DNA from: an uncultured Collinsella sp.
Lineage (GTDB): Bacteria > Actinomycetota > Coriobacteriia > Coriobacteriales > Coriobacteriaceae
Direction: 5' to 3'
Assembly: GCA_902470695.1 (NCBI GenBank)
Contig: CABRHH010000008.1
Span: 1-64,000 of the forward strand
DNA: 64,000 nucleotides
In this document: piece after piece, positions 25,582 to 33,810 of the stretch
How the letters are laid out: every line of letters begins with the position of its first letter
Position numbering within the stretch: position 1 is the first letter of the stretch
The notes under the pieces: model-generated
Seen by the model: the letters and a program-made list of their open reading frames with translations, nothing else
The model's database searches: none
What the model was told of the DNA's origin: nothing
Made by a program: the position numbers and the translations under genes

Positions 25582-25974
25582 TCAAGCGGAGCCGCCAGCG
25601 CCCCCGTCGCCATCGCCGCAGGCGGTCTCATCGGGGCAGGCTATCTCCAGGATATTCGTCTCGCTGCCCTGCAGCAGGTAGGTGCGGTCGCTGCCGCAGT
25701 GCGGACAGACGCGCCCGTGCTCGACCGTGACGTAGGTCCGTCCGCATGCCTCGCACAACGTCACGGCGTCGACCCGCTCGATCACCAGCTCGGCGCCGCG
25801 CATCAGGTCGTTTTTCGCGCATGCCCAGGTCCAGCAGTCGGTGAGGTAGCTGGGGATGATGCCCGACACCTCTCCCAGCTCCAGCGTGACCGACGACACG
25901 CGACGCAACCCGTTTTCGGCGGCAACGCGCTCCACGCTACGGATGATATGAAATACAATACCCAGTTCGTGCAT
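25582..25974 (-). CDS. hypA: Nickel/zinc metallochaperone HypA
   Basis: Delivers nickel during [NiFe]-hydrogenase or urease maturation. The nickel site Met1-His2-Glu3 (MHELGI) and the zinc site with two CxxC pairs (CEAC and CPHC) are present. Length is 130 residues with an Asp/Gly-rich tail after residue 113. The start was placed at ATG 25974 because the Ni motif must be N-terminal; 114 earlier codons come from repeat DNA. It is the last gene after the Fe-S flavin oxidoreductase. No hydrogenase structural gene is in the window. Confidence 0.93.
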   Translation of the reverse strand: MHELGIVFHIIRSVERVAAENGLRRVSSVTLELGEVSGIIPSYLTDCWTWACAKNDLMRGAELVIERVDAVTLCEACGRTYVTVEHGRVCPHCGSDRTYLLQGSETNILEIACPDETACGDGDGGAGGSA

Positions 25975-26149
25975 ACCGTTCCCATCGTCATTCAACAGAG
26001 CGCGGCCTCCTGCCGGCGCGAACAGGCAATCGCCCGCACGCCCAGCACCGCATTCGCGCGCCGAGGCGCCTGCCTCGGATGCGAGCAACTGAGGTCGAAG
26101 GCGGCCGCTCGCACGGAACGGGGAGACAACCGACCTGCCGCCCGTCGCC

Positions 26150-26240
26150 TCCCCGCCAAAGGCCAAGGCCAGACGGCCAACGGCCAAGGCCGAAAGCCAA
26201 AGGCCGAATACCGAGAACCGAGGGCCAGCCGCCAGGGGCG
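26150..26240. repeat. Low-complexity GGCCAA(A/G/C) tandem tract
   Basis: About ten copies of a 6-7 bp GGCCAA-like word, some mutated, fill the gap between the oxidoreductase stop and hypA. The whole 25975-26329 gap has no gene and only similar short repeats. Confidence 0.6.
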
Positions 26241-26329
26241 AGAAGTCCAGCGCCGGCACCGGCACCAGCGCCCAGCGACAAACACCGGGCGCCAGCGGCC
26301 AGCAGCCCAAAGCCAAAAGCCGAGACGAC

Positions 26330-29107
26330 CTACTTCGCCCCCTTCTTCCCGAAGCGGATCTTGATCTCGCGCTTGAGCGCGTACTTGGCCAGCATCGGCA
26401 GCTTCTTCTCGTACTTCACCATGCGCGAGCACTCCGGATGCTCCCGGTGCAGATGAATCGCGTCGAACGCGCACTTCGTGGTGCACAGGCCGCAGCCGAT
26501 GCACTTGTTCTCGTCCACCACGCTCGCACCGCACCCCAGGCAGCGCGCGGTCTCGCGGCGCACCTGCTCCTCGCTGAACGTCTCCGCATACTCCGCGAAC
26601 GGACCACCCGCCTCCTCGCTGCTGCGGTGAGCCGGCGTCTCGCGCCGGGCGGTATCGTAGCTGCCGAACGCCACGGCCTCGCGGTCGATGGCGCGGTAGG
26701 AGCGTTGATTGCGCCCGATGGTGAGCGTGGCGCCGCGCACGAAGCGATGCAGCGAGACGGCCGCCTCATGGCCGGCGGCAATCGCGTCGATCGCGAACGA
26801 CGGCCCGGTGTAGACGTCACCGCCCACAAAGATGTCGGGCTCCGCGGTCTGATAGGTCTGTGCGTCGGCCACCGCGCCGCCGCCCCGCCCAAACGCAACC
26901 GCCGTGCCCGCCAGCAGGTTGTCCCACTCGATGCACTGCCCGATGGAGAACACCACGCGGTCGCACGCCACCGTGCGCGTCTGCGCGTCGTCGAACACCG
27001 GGGCGAATCTGCCCTCGTCGTCGAACACCCGCAGGCAGCGGCGGAACACGATGCCCGCCACCCGGCCGCCTTCCACAACGACCTCGACAGGCCCCCAGCC
27101 GTTGTGGACGCAGGCGCCGTCGGCCTCCGCCTCCTCGATCTCCTCGGCGCTCGCCGGCATCTCCCCGGCGCTCTCCAGGCAGAACATCTCAACGCCGTCC
27201 GACCCCAAGCGTGCTGCCGAGCGCGCCGCATCGATGGCGACATTGCCGCCGCCCACCACGACCGTCCGGCCCCGCAGGCCGTCGAAGCCGTCCTCGGCGC
27301 AGGTGCGCAGGAAGTCCACCGCCGTGAACACACCCTCGGCATCCTCGCCCGCAATGCCGGGCAAGCGCCCGCCCTGGCAGCCGATCGCCACGTAGAACGC
27401 GCTGAATCCCTGCTCGCGCAGCTCGGCGATCGTCACATCGCGCCCCACCTCGACACCGTAGCGGAACTCCGCCCCCATCTGGGCGATGATGTCCACCTCG
27501 GCCTCGATCACGCGCTTGTCCAGCTTGTAGCTGGGAATGCCGTAGGTGAGCATGCCGCCCGGGCGCGCGCTCTTCTCGAACACCACGGGCTTGTAGCCGC
27601 GCTCGGCCAGGTAGTACGCGCAGGACAGACCCGCCGGACCCGCGCCGATGATGGCGATCTTCTCGTTCATCGCACCGCTGGTGGAGGGCACCACGGGCTC
27701 GGGCACGTAGCGATGCTCGGCCACCAGATCCTGCTCGGCGATGAACTTCTTCACCTCGTCGATGGCCACAGCAGCGTCAACCGCGCCGCGCGTGCAGGCA
27801 TCCTCGCAACGACGGTTGCAGATGCGCCCGCACACCGCCGGCAGCGGGTTTTCGCGCTTGATGAGGGCCAGCGCGTCGCGATAGCGCCCCTGGGCCGCCA
27901 GCTTGAGGTAGCCCTGCACCGCCACATGTGCCGGACAGGCCGTCTTGCAGGGCGCGGTGCCGGTGTCGTAGGTCTCGATGCGGTTCTTGTTGCGGTAGTC
28001 GGGGCTCCACTTCTCCGGCCCCCACTTCACCGCATCGGGCAGTTCCTGCTTGGAATAGCTGGGGACCTCACCGGTACGCGCGTCGCACAGCTTCTGGCCG
28101 AGCTTCACCGCGCCGGCCGGGCACACCTCGACGCAGCGGCCACACGCCACGCAGGCGTCCGCCTCGGTGCGCGCCACGTAGGCCGAGCGCGACAGGTTCG
28201 GCGTGTTGAACAGCTGCGAGGTGCGCAGTGCATAGCACACGTTGACGTTGCAGTTACAGATGGCGAAGATCTTGTCCTCGCCGTCGATGTTGGTGATCTG
28301 GTGCACGAAGCCGTTGTCCTCGGCGCGATGCAGGATCTCGTAGACCTCCTCGCGCGTGATGTAGCGGCCGCGGTCGGTTTCCACCACGTAGTCGGCCATG
28401 TCGCCCACCGCGATGCACCAGTCGGCCGGGTCGTCGCCGCAGCCCTGGCCCAGCACCTCGCGGCTCATGCGGCACGAGCAGGCGCTCGCGGCGTACTTGC
28501 CGTCGTATTTGTCCAGCCAGTGCTCGATGTGCTCGATCGACACGGAGCGGTCCTCCATGGAGATGGCCTGCTCCACCGGAATCACGTGCATGCCGATGCC
28601 CGCACCTCCCGGCGGCACCATGGGCGTGGCGCGCGCCAGGGCACCCTTGCTGGCCTGCTCGAAGAACTTCGCCAGCACCGGGTGCTCCTGCAGCTGGCTC
28701 ATACGCATGTTGAGGAACTCGGCCGAACCGGGCACCAGCATGGGCAGGACCCACTGCTTGGTGCGGGTCTCGTTCTCCCAGTTGTACTCGATGAGGCCGA
28801 TGTAGCTCATCTCGTCCATCAGCTTCTCGAGCGCCACCGGGTCCATGCCGGTGAGCTTGATGAGCTCGGTCAGCGTGTAGGGGCGACGCATCTTCATCTT
28901 GAGCAGGACGTCGGCCATTTCGTCGGTGGTGACGGCGGCAAACGACCAGTATTCGAACGGCTTGAGCTCCTTGCGACCGAGCATGCGGTTGGTGCAGTGC
29001 TCGCACAGGGCCACGATCTTCTCGCGCGGCTGGGCGGGCAGCTCGGGCACGAACTCCGCGCCGATGTCAGGCTCGGTAAAGGAGATGCCAGGTCCGTTGA
29101 CGATCAT
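26330..29107 (-). CDS. NAD(P)-binding flavin oxidoreductase with several Fe-S modules (GltD-like)
   Basis: A 925-residue cytoplasmic redox protein. An N-terminal part of about 300 residues has Cys clusters CEHC (35-38), CSCRMSREVLGQGC and CNCNVNVC. A ferredoxin motif CVACGRCVEVCP follows (about 314-326), then a GltD-type N-terminal domain (CKTACPAHVAVQGY...CNRRCEDAC). The FAD site is GAGPAGLSCAYYLAERG (about 484) and the NAD(P) site VVGGGNVAIDAA (about 615). The C-terminal clusters are CLGCG and CIGCGLCTTKC (about 852-880). ATG 29107 has AAAGGAA upstream. It lies between hypB and hypA. A role in moving electrons between NAD(P)H and ferredoxin-type carriers is inferred from domains only. Confidence 0.85.
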   Translation of the reverse strand: MIVNGPGISFTEPDIGAEFVPELPAQPREKIVALCEHCTNRMLGRKELKPFEYWSFAAVTTDEMADVLLKMKMRRPYTLTELIKLTGMDPVALEKLMDEMSYIGLIEYNWENETRTKQWVLPMLVPGSAEFLNMRMSQLQEHPVLAKFFEQASKGALARATPMVPPGGAGIGMHVIPVEQAISMEDRSVSIEHIEHWLDKYDGKYAASACSCRMSREVLGQGCGDDPADWCIAVGDMADYVVETDRGRYITREEVYEILHRAEDNGFVHQITNIDGEDKIFAICNCNVNVCYALRTSQLFNTPNLSRSAYVARTEADACVACGRCVEVCPAGAVKLGQKLCDARTGEVPSYSKQELPDAVKWGPEKWSPDYRNKNRIETYDTGTAPCKTACPAHVAVQGYLKLAAQGRYRDALALIKRENPLPAVCGRICNRRCEDACTRGAVDAAVAIDEVKKFIAEQDLVAEHRYVPEPVVPSTSGAMNEKIAIIGAGPAGLSCAYYLAERGYKPVVFEKSARPGGMLTYGIPSYKLDKRVIEAEVDIIAQMGAEFRYGVEVGRDVTIAELREQGFSAFYVAIGCQGGRLPGIAGEDAEGVFTAVDFLRTCAEDGFDGLRGRTVVVGGGNVAIDAARSAARLGSDGVEMFCLESAGEMPASAEEIEEAEADGACVHNGWGPVEVVVEGGRVAGIVFRRCLRVFDDEGRFAPVFDDAQTRTVACDRVVFSIGQCIEWDNLLAGTAVAFGRGGGAVADAQTYQTAEPDIFVGGDVYTGPSFAIDAIAAGHEAAVSLHRFVRGATLTIGRNQRSYRAIDREAVAFGSYDTARRETPAHRSSEEAGGPFAEYAETFSEEQVRRETARCLGCGASVVDENKCIGCGLCTTKCAFDAIHLHREHPECSRMVKYEKKLPMLAKYALKREIKIRFGKKGAK

Positions 29108-29209
29108 GTGAAGGTTCCTTTCCTCTGAAAGCAGGCGATGTATGAAGTACAGGCGAGGGCCTAGGTGGGCGGGCCGCAGGTGTGGCTCCGGCAGAACGCG
29201 GAGGCTGGA

Positions 29210-29265
29210 GGCCTTTCGCAGCAGGTCCCGGCAGCGCGCCGGGCCTTTCGCAGCAGGTCCCGGCA
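29210..29265. repeat. Two direct copies of a 24-bp word
   Basis: GGCCTTTCGCAGCAGGTCCC plus four more bases occurs at 29210-29233 and exactly again at 29242-29265 (32-bp period), in the gap between hypB and the oxidoreductase gene. Both copies carry short GC-rich stems. Confidence 0.75.
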
Positions 29266-29305
29266 CGCTCCGGGCCTCCCGTAGCCGATCCTGGTCGTCG
29301 CCCCT

Positions 29306-30034
29306 TTAGGCCTTCCAGGCGGCAACGGCCGAGCGCAGCCAGGCGGCCCACTCATCGATGCCCTCGCCGGTCTTGGCGCTGATGGGGATGATGGTGGCGT
29401 TCGGATTGCGCGCGAGGATGTTGGCGCGCACGCGCTCCATGCTGAAGGTGTCGAACACCGGTAGCGCGTCGATCTTGTTGATGAGCACCACGTCGCAGAT
29501 GCTGAACATGAGCGGATACTTGAGCGGCTTGTCGTCGCCCTCCGGCACCGACAGGATCATCGCGTTCGCGCTGGCGCCGGTGTCGAACTCCGCCGGACAC
29601 ACCAGGTTGCCCACGTTCTCCAGGATCGCCAGGTCAACGGCGAGGGCACCCCTCGCCTCGGCATCACCGATTGACCCCGTCCCCGTTTGCAGGTCGTCCT
29701 GCGTCAACAGGCCGTTGAGCCCCTGCTCGGTCATATAGGCGTCCAGGTGGCACATGCCACCCGTATGCAGCTGGATGGCGCGCACGCCGGTGTCGGCGAT
29801 CGTGCGCGCGTCCACGTCGGAATCGATATCCGCCTCCATGACGGCAATCGACAGCTCGTCGCGCAGCGCCTCGATCGTGCGCGTGAGCGTGGTGGTTTTA
29901 CCCGAGCCCGGACTCGACATCAGATTCAGGAGAAACATCCCCCGTGCGCGCAGGCGATCGCGCAGCTCCTGCGCCTTGCGGTCATTGTCCGCAAAGACGC
30001 TCTCCTTGACTTCAAGCACACGCACGTCGGCCAT
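29306..30034 (-). CDS. hypB: Hydrogenase nickel incorporation GTPase HypB
   Basis: A SIMIBI-class GTPase that works with HypA to load nickel. The P-loop is SSPGSGKTTT (40-49). EADIDSDVDA follows, then the metal-site Cys-His in TGGMCHLDAYM, then LVINKID-type base recognition (DVVLINKIDALP) and ISAKTGEG. The N-terminal Cys motif and His-rich tail of some HypB proteins are absent, so it probably does not store nickel. ATG 30034 was chosen for its GGGAGGGG site; GTG 30040 is possible. First gene of the hypB-oxidoreductase-hypA run, divergent from tetR. Confidence 0.95.
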   Translation of the reverse strand: MADVRVLEVKESVFADNDRKAQELRDRLRARGMFLLNLMSSPGSGKTTTLTRTIEALRDELSIAVMEADIDSDVDARTIADTGVRAIQLHTGGMCHLDAYMTEQGLNGLLTQDDLQTGTGSIGDAEARGALAVDLAILENVGNLVCPAEFDTGASANAMILSVPEGDDKPLKYPLMFSICDVVLINKIDALPVFDTFSMERVRANILARNPNATIIPISAKTGEGIDEWAAWLRSAVAAWKA

Positions 30035-30065
30035 GTGCACCCCTCCCTGTAGCGGCGAACTACTA

Positions 30066-30103
30066 TTGACACTTTGTCAAATTCTATATTGACGAATTGT
30101 CAA
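30066..30103. promoter_or_regulatory. Two TTGAC-N5-GTCAA palindromes between hypB and tetR
   Basis: Perfect palindromes lie at 30066-30080 and 30089-30103, centred 23 bp apart, in the AT-rich divergent gap. This is the pattern of a TetR operator pair that would control both hypB and tetR. The arms also contain TTGACA-like words that may serve as -35 boxes. Confidence 0.7.
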
Positions 30104-30156
30104 CAATATTCAAGACTGTATTCGTCCAACGGTCGATTCGACGGGAGGAAAGGCAT

Positions 30157-30786
30157 ATGGCAAGCCAGCATGAGGCCCATCAGCGCGAACGGCACACGCA
30201 CGAGGACCGGCGCGCCGAGATCCTCGAGGCGGTGCGCGCCATCTGCGCGGGCGAGGGCATGGGCCGCCTGTCCGTCTCGGGCATCACCGAGCGCGTGGGA
30301 TGCACGCGTTCGCTGTTCTACCACTACTTCCCCACCAAGGAGGCGGCGCTCGACGCTGCGCTCGAGGACACCATCGATTCGTTCATCGAGCGTCTGAAGG
30401 CATGGAACGCCCAGCGCACGCGCGGCGATATCGACGGCGCGCTCACCAGTGCCGCCGAGCTGCTCACATCGCTTATCAGCGAACGCTACGAGCTGTCGCG
30501 CTCGCTGGAATGCGGCACCGCAGCCGGCGTGTACACCGCATTTGTGCACCGGATAGCCGAGCGCGTGGCGCGCTACATCTGCGATACCACGGTGGTTGAC
30601 TTCGCGCGCTACCACGAGGTCTGCATCGACCACGTATACGAGACCATGTACGTGCTGATCACGGGGCTGATCATGTACCTGCGTTCGCACCCGGACGCGC
30701 CGGCCGCGACCGTCAAGGACATCATCGCCAGCACCCTGCATCTTGGGCACTTTATCGAGAAGCAGGCGGAGGAGCGCCCCTTGTAG
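30157..30786 (+). CDS. TetR/AcrR-family transcriptional regulator
   Basis: The 209-residue regulator has an N-terminal HTH (about 20-66: VSGITERVGCTRSLFYHYFPTKEAALDAAL) and a helical ligand domain. ATG 30157 has GGGAGGAAAGG upstream and sits 53 bases after the paired palindromes, so autoregulation and control of divergent hypB are likely. The N-terminal 17 residues are His/Arg/Glu-rich (ASQHEAHQRERHTHEDRR), a possible metal-binding touch given the nickel genes next door. The ligand is unknown. Confidence 0.88.
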   Translation: MASQHEAHQRERHTHEDRRAEILEAVRAICAGEGMGRLSVSGITERVGCTRSLFYHYFPTKEAALDAALEDTIDSFIERLKAWNAQRTRGDIDGALTSAAELLTSLISERYELSRSLECGTAAGVYTAFVHRIAERVARYICDTTVVDFARYHEVCIDHVYETMYVLITGLIMYLRSHPDAPAATVKDIIASTLHLGHFIEKQAEERPL

Positions 30787-31095
30787 GGAATGTTCCGCTC
30801 CGGGGTGAGGGGCGCGGCGCACCAGGCTCTGGCAGCGCCTCCCGTGTGGCGCGCGGACGGCGGGAAGGATGGTGCGGTGCGGGCCGCATGCCCGCGACGG
30901 GCCGTGCGCCCGCTGCGACAGCGCCCGCGTCTCAAGCGCGGTCCCACTCCGACAAACCCCGGCGGCCTACGCCCCACCCCGGTTGCCCCGGCGACCCTCG
31001 GCGCGCGCCCGGCGGCCCACCCCCCCCCGGCAGCAGCCGCGACGGCCCTGCAGCCCTGGCCGCAACCGGCGGCCCCGGGCAGCGGCCAGTGCCCC

Positions 31096-31215
31096 ATCCC
31101 GACGGCCCCGCGCAGCTCCCGGGCAGCGGCCCGCGTCCCATCCCGACGGCCCCGCGCAGCTCCCGGGCAGCGGCCAGCTTTCCATCCCGACGGCCCCGGC
31201 GGCCTACGCCCCATC
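31096..31215. repeat. 44-bp tandem repeat, about 2.7 copies
   Basis: The word ATCCCGACGGCCCC recurs at 31096, 31140 and 31184, an exact 44-bp period. It contains CAGCTCCCGGGCAGCGGCC, itself with a partial palindrome. The gene-free gap 30787-31274 is otherwise GC-rich and shows no clear promoter. Confidence 0.85.
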
Positions 31216-31274
31216 ATTGCCGACCATGCGCCCGGGCAATCGAACCCGAGCGCTCCAACGAAAGGAGAACCTGT

Positions 31275-32249
31275 ATGTTATTCGAGGTGTACGGAGAAAA
31301 CGCCGCGTTCCAGTGGCTCGGGTGGGCCCTGGTGTTCGTGGGCCTCATCGCCGCCAACGAGGTGGCGCGGCGCTCCAAGATCGGCGGCATCGCCTGCTTT
31401 CTCGGCCTGCCCACCGTGCTGACCGTCTACTTCATCGCAATCTACGTGGGAGCGGCCGCGGGCGCCGATTGGGCGCTCAACAACCCCACGTACGTCCACA
31501 TGAACAGCTGGTTCCACTACGCCAAGCTTTACGCCGCCACCGCCGGCTGCATCGGCTTCATGATGCTGAAATACGGCTGGGGCAAGCTCGGACGCAGCGA
31601 GGCGTTCAAGGTCTTCCCCTTCGCCATCGTGGCCATCAACATCCTGATCGCCGTGGTGTCCGATTTCGAGAGCGCGGTGCGCGCGTTCGGCACCACCTGG
31701 GTGAGCTCCGAGGGCGTCACGCTCATGGGCGGCTGGCACAACGTCCTCAACGGCGTTGCCGGTCTCATCAACATCTTCTGCATGACCGGCTGGTGGGGCA
31801 TCTACCGCTCCAAGAAACGCGAAGACATGCTGTGGCCGGACATGACGTGGGTCTACATCGTGGCCTATGACCTGTGGAACTTCTGCTACACCTACAACTG
31901 CCTGCCCACGCATGCCTGGTACTGCGGCCTGGCGCTGCTGCTGGCGCCCACGGTGGCGAACTTCTTCTGGAACAAGGGCGGCTGGATCCAGAACCGAGCC
32001 AACACGCTGGCGCTGTGGTGCATGTTCGCGCAGGTGGTGCCCGCGTTCCAGGATTACTCCGTGTTCAGCACCAACTCTGTGAACAACCCGAACGTGAACT
32101 TGGCTGTGTCCGCCGTGGCGCTCGCCGCCAACATCGCAGCGCTTGCCTACATCGTCTACCGCGCCAAGAAGCTCGGCGTGAACCCCTACAAGCACGAGGT
32201 CTTCCGCGGCACGCGCGACTTCGAGCAGGCCGTCGCCCGCGCCGAGTAG
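31275..32249 (+). CDS. DUF5692 family multi-pass membrane protein
   Basis: An integral membrane protein of 324 residues with about nine hydrophobic helices and conserved-looking aromatic loops (NSWFHYAKLYAA, WHNVLNGVAGLIN, YDLWNFCYTYNC). I recognise it as DUF5692, a family of unknown function. ATG 31275 has AAAGGAGAA upstream; the ORF runs further upstream through repeat DNA without a start signal. It is cytoplasm-facing at the charged C-terminus (VFRGTRDFEQAVARAE). It stands alone, followed by a repeat region. Confidence 0.75.
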   Translation: MLFEVYGENAAFQWLGWALVFVGLIAANEVARRSKIGGIACFLGLPTVLTVYFIAIYVGAAAGADWALNNPTYVHMNSWFHYAKLYAATAGCIGFMMLKYGWGKLGRSEAFKVFPFAIVAINILIAVVSDFESAVRAFGTTWVSSEGVTLMGGWHNVLNGVAGLINIFCMTGWWGIYRSKKREDMLWPDMTWVYIVAYDLWNFCYTYNCLPTHAWYCGLALLLAPTVANFFWNKGGWIQNRANTLALWCMFAQVVPAFQDYSVFSTNSVNNPNVNLAVSAVALAANIAALAYIVYRAKKLGVNPYKHEVFRGTRDFEQAVARAE

Positions 32250-32258
32250 CGCAGGAAA

Positions 32259-32353
32259 GACGGGCATCGGGGCGCGGCTGTTGGTGCCGGGGCACAGGCA
32301 GAGCGTGGCGCAAGCAGGACGGGCATCGGGGCGCAAGCCGTTGGTGCCGGGGC
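32259..32353. repeat. Direct repeat behind the DUF5692 gene
   Basis: GACGGGCATCGGGGCGC...GTTGGTGCCGGGGC is present twice (from 32259 and 32317). A second pair, GCGGCGGCAAGGCGCGG, lies at about 32388 and 32461. Nothing else is visible up to 32610. Confidence 0.6.
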
Positions 32354-32609
32354 GCAAGCGGGGCGCCCGAGCGACTCCATAGACAGCGCGGCGGCAAGGC
32401 GCGGAAGTGCATGCAGGCGGTCGATGATTGCAAAACGGTGGCCGAGCGGCAGCTGGTGTCGCGGCGGCAAGGCGCGGGAGAGCGCGCATACGGTCGTCCC
32501 GCGCCCCGCAAGCAGGCTGCAGCAACAAGCGGTCACCTGTACCAGCGCATCGGCCGCGGCGCGGCCACGTATCCCAACAGGCAAATCGGCCGCGCGCCCC
32601 AACGGACAC

Positions 32610-33040
32610 ACCAAGGTTCGGGTTTCGGCCATCCGAAGAAATGGGGTTCGGACCGCGTCCGTCCAGGGAAATTGGGTTCGGACCGTGTCCATCTGAGCAA
32701 GTAGGGTTCGGCTTGCGTCCGTTTGAGAAAGCAAGGTTCGGCTTCTGTCCGTTTGAAAATGTAGGGTTCGTCTTCTGTCCATCTGAGAAAACAGGGTTCG
32801 CCCTGTGTCCGTTTGGGGCAGTTTTTTGCCTCTAGATGGACAAAGTCCGCACCCGGAATCGCCGGATGGACTAATTCCGAACCCGAGATTGTCGGATGGT
32901 CGAAGCCCGCACCCGCGATGTGTCGATGGACGAAATCCGAACCCGGACCGCATCGATGGACACAAGCCGCGCCTGGGGATGCACCGATGGACACAAGCCG
33001 CGCCCGGAGATGCACCGATGGCTGAAAGCCGAACCCGGAA
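32610..33040. repeat. Inverted 30-bp repeat array, seven units per arm
   Basis: The best-preserved array. Seven GGGTTCG-N8-GTCC(A/G)T units at exact 30-bp steps (from about 32617) lead into a core hairpin at 32807-32841 with a T-rich loop. Seven mirror units GATGG-N-CG(A/C)ACCC follow at 30-31 bp steps. The N8 spacers differ between units while the two heptamers are conserved. Confidence 0.9.
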
Positions 33041-33084
33041 CGGGGCGGGACTGCCCGCTCTCGGACCTCGGACGCGAACTTCAT

Positions 33085-33365
33085 CCATCCACAGAAACAG
33101 GGTTCGGGTCTAAGCCATCCACAGAAACAGGGTTCGGGTCTGAGCCATCCACAGAAACAGGGTTCGGGTTTGAGCCATCCGGAAAAACCGGGTTCGCCTT
33201 CCGTCCATCTGGAGCCGTTTTTCATCTCTGGATGGACGAAACCCGAACCCGGGATGTGTCGATGGACGAAACCCGAACCCGGAATTGCTGGATGGACGAG
33301 CAGCGAACCCGGAATCGCCAGACGGACGGGATACGCACCCGGGTTTGCCGAACGGCCAGGAGATA
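33085..33365. repeat. Second inverted repeat array in the same convergent gap
   Basis: Four left units (three with the near-identical spacer GGGTTTGAGCCATCC) lead into the core hairpin at 33203-33237, with GTCCATC and GATGGAC arms. Four to five mirror units follow. It differs from its neighbour in spacer sequence, so it is not a simple recent duplication. Confidence 0.88.
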
Positions 33366-33456
33366 GACCGGGGCCGTCAAAAGGCTGGAAACCGAGCCGG
33401 GAATCGCCAATCGGCCAAAGGGTGAACCCAAATGCACCGGCGCCCCACCAACATGC

Positions 33457-33503
33457 AAAAGGCCTGCAGGCCGTCGCCATGATGGCGAAGCCTGCAGGCC
33501 TTT
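33457..33503. terminator. Bidirectional terminator downstream of the GH101 gene
   Basis: AAAGGCCTGCAGGC and GCCTGCAGGCCTTT form a perfect 14-bp stem, with an inner TCGCCAT/ATGGCGA stem. It has A's on one side and T's on the other, so it can work in both directions. It is about 300 bases after the GH101 stop. Bases 33504-33810 hold short GCACGTCGGCAGGGCACG-type direct repeats. Confidence 0.8.
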
Positions 33504-33810
33504 GTTCATGCGAACGCCATGCAGCGCTCGGCTTGAAATGCAACGGCCCCGGGCGAAACCGGAATTCCGCCCATGCGGGCCATCGCGCTCGCGTGAATTA
33601 CCACGGCAGCTCGGACCGATCGCGCTCGCGAGCACCGCGCGATCCCTGCTGGGCTGCGGCAACGGGAAACCCAGCCGCAGCCCATCTCATGCGAGCATCG
33701 CGCAGTGCACGCCGACGGGGTGCGCACTGCGCAGGCGCGTCGGCAGGGCACGTATCGCGCAGGCACGTCGGCAGGGCACGCATCGACAGGACGCGCACCG
33801 GCCAAACGCG

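Noticed and set aside
26438..29128. An 896-codon plus-strand frame
   Set aside because: Antisense to the Fe-S flavoprotein. The composition is an echo of the coding strand.
32610..33365. CRISPR array
   Set aside because: Units are imperfect and 30 bp long with no separate unique spacers, they invert at a central hairpin, and no cas gene is present.
32533..33543. A 336-codon minus-strand frame with decapeptide repeats
   Set aside because: The 30-bp repeat period equals ten codons, so the arrays keep several frames open on both strands. No ribosome site, and the period explains the peptide repeats.
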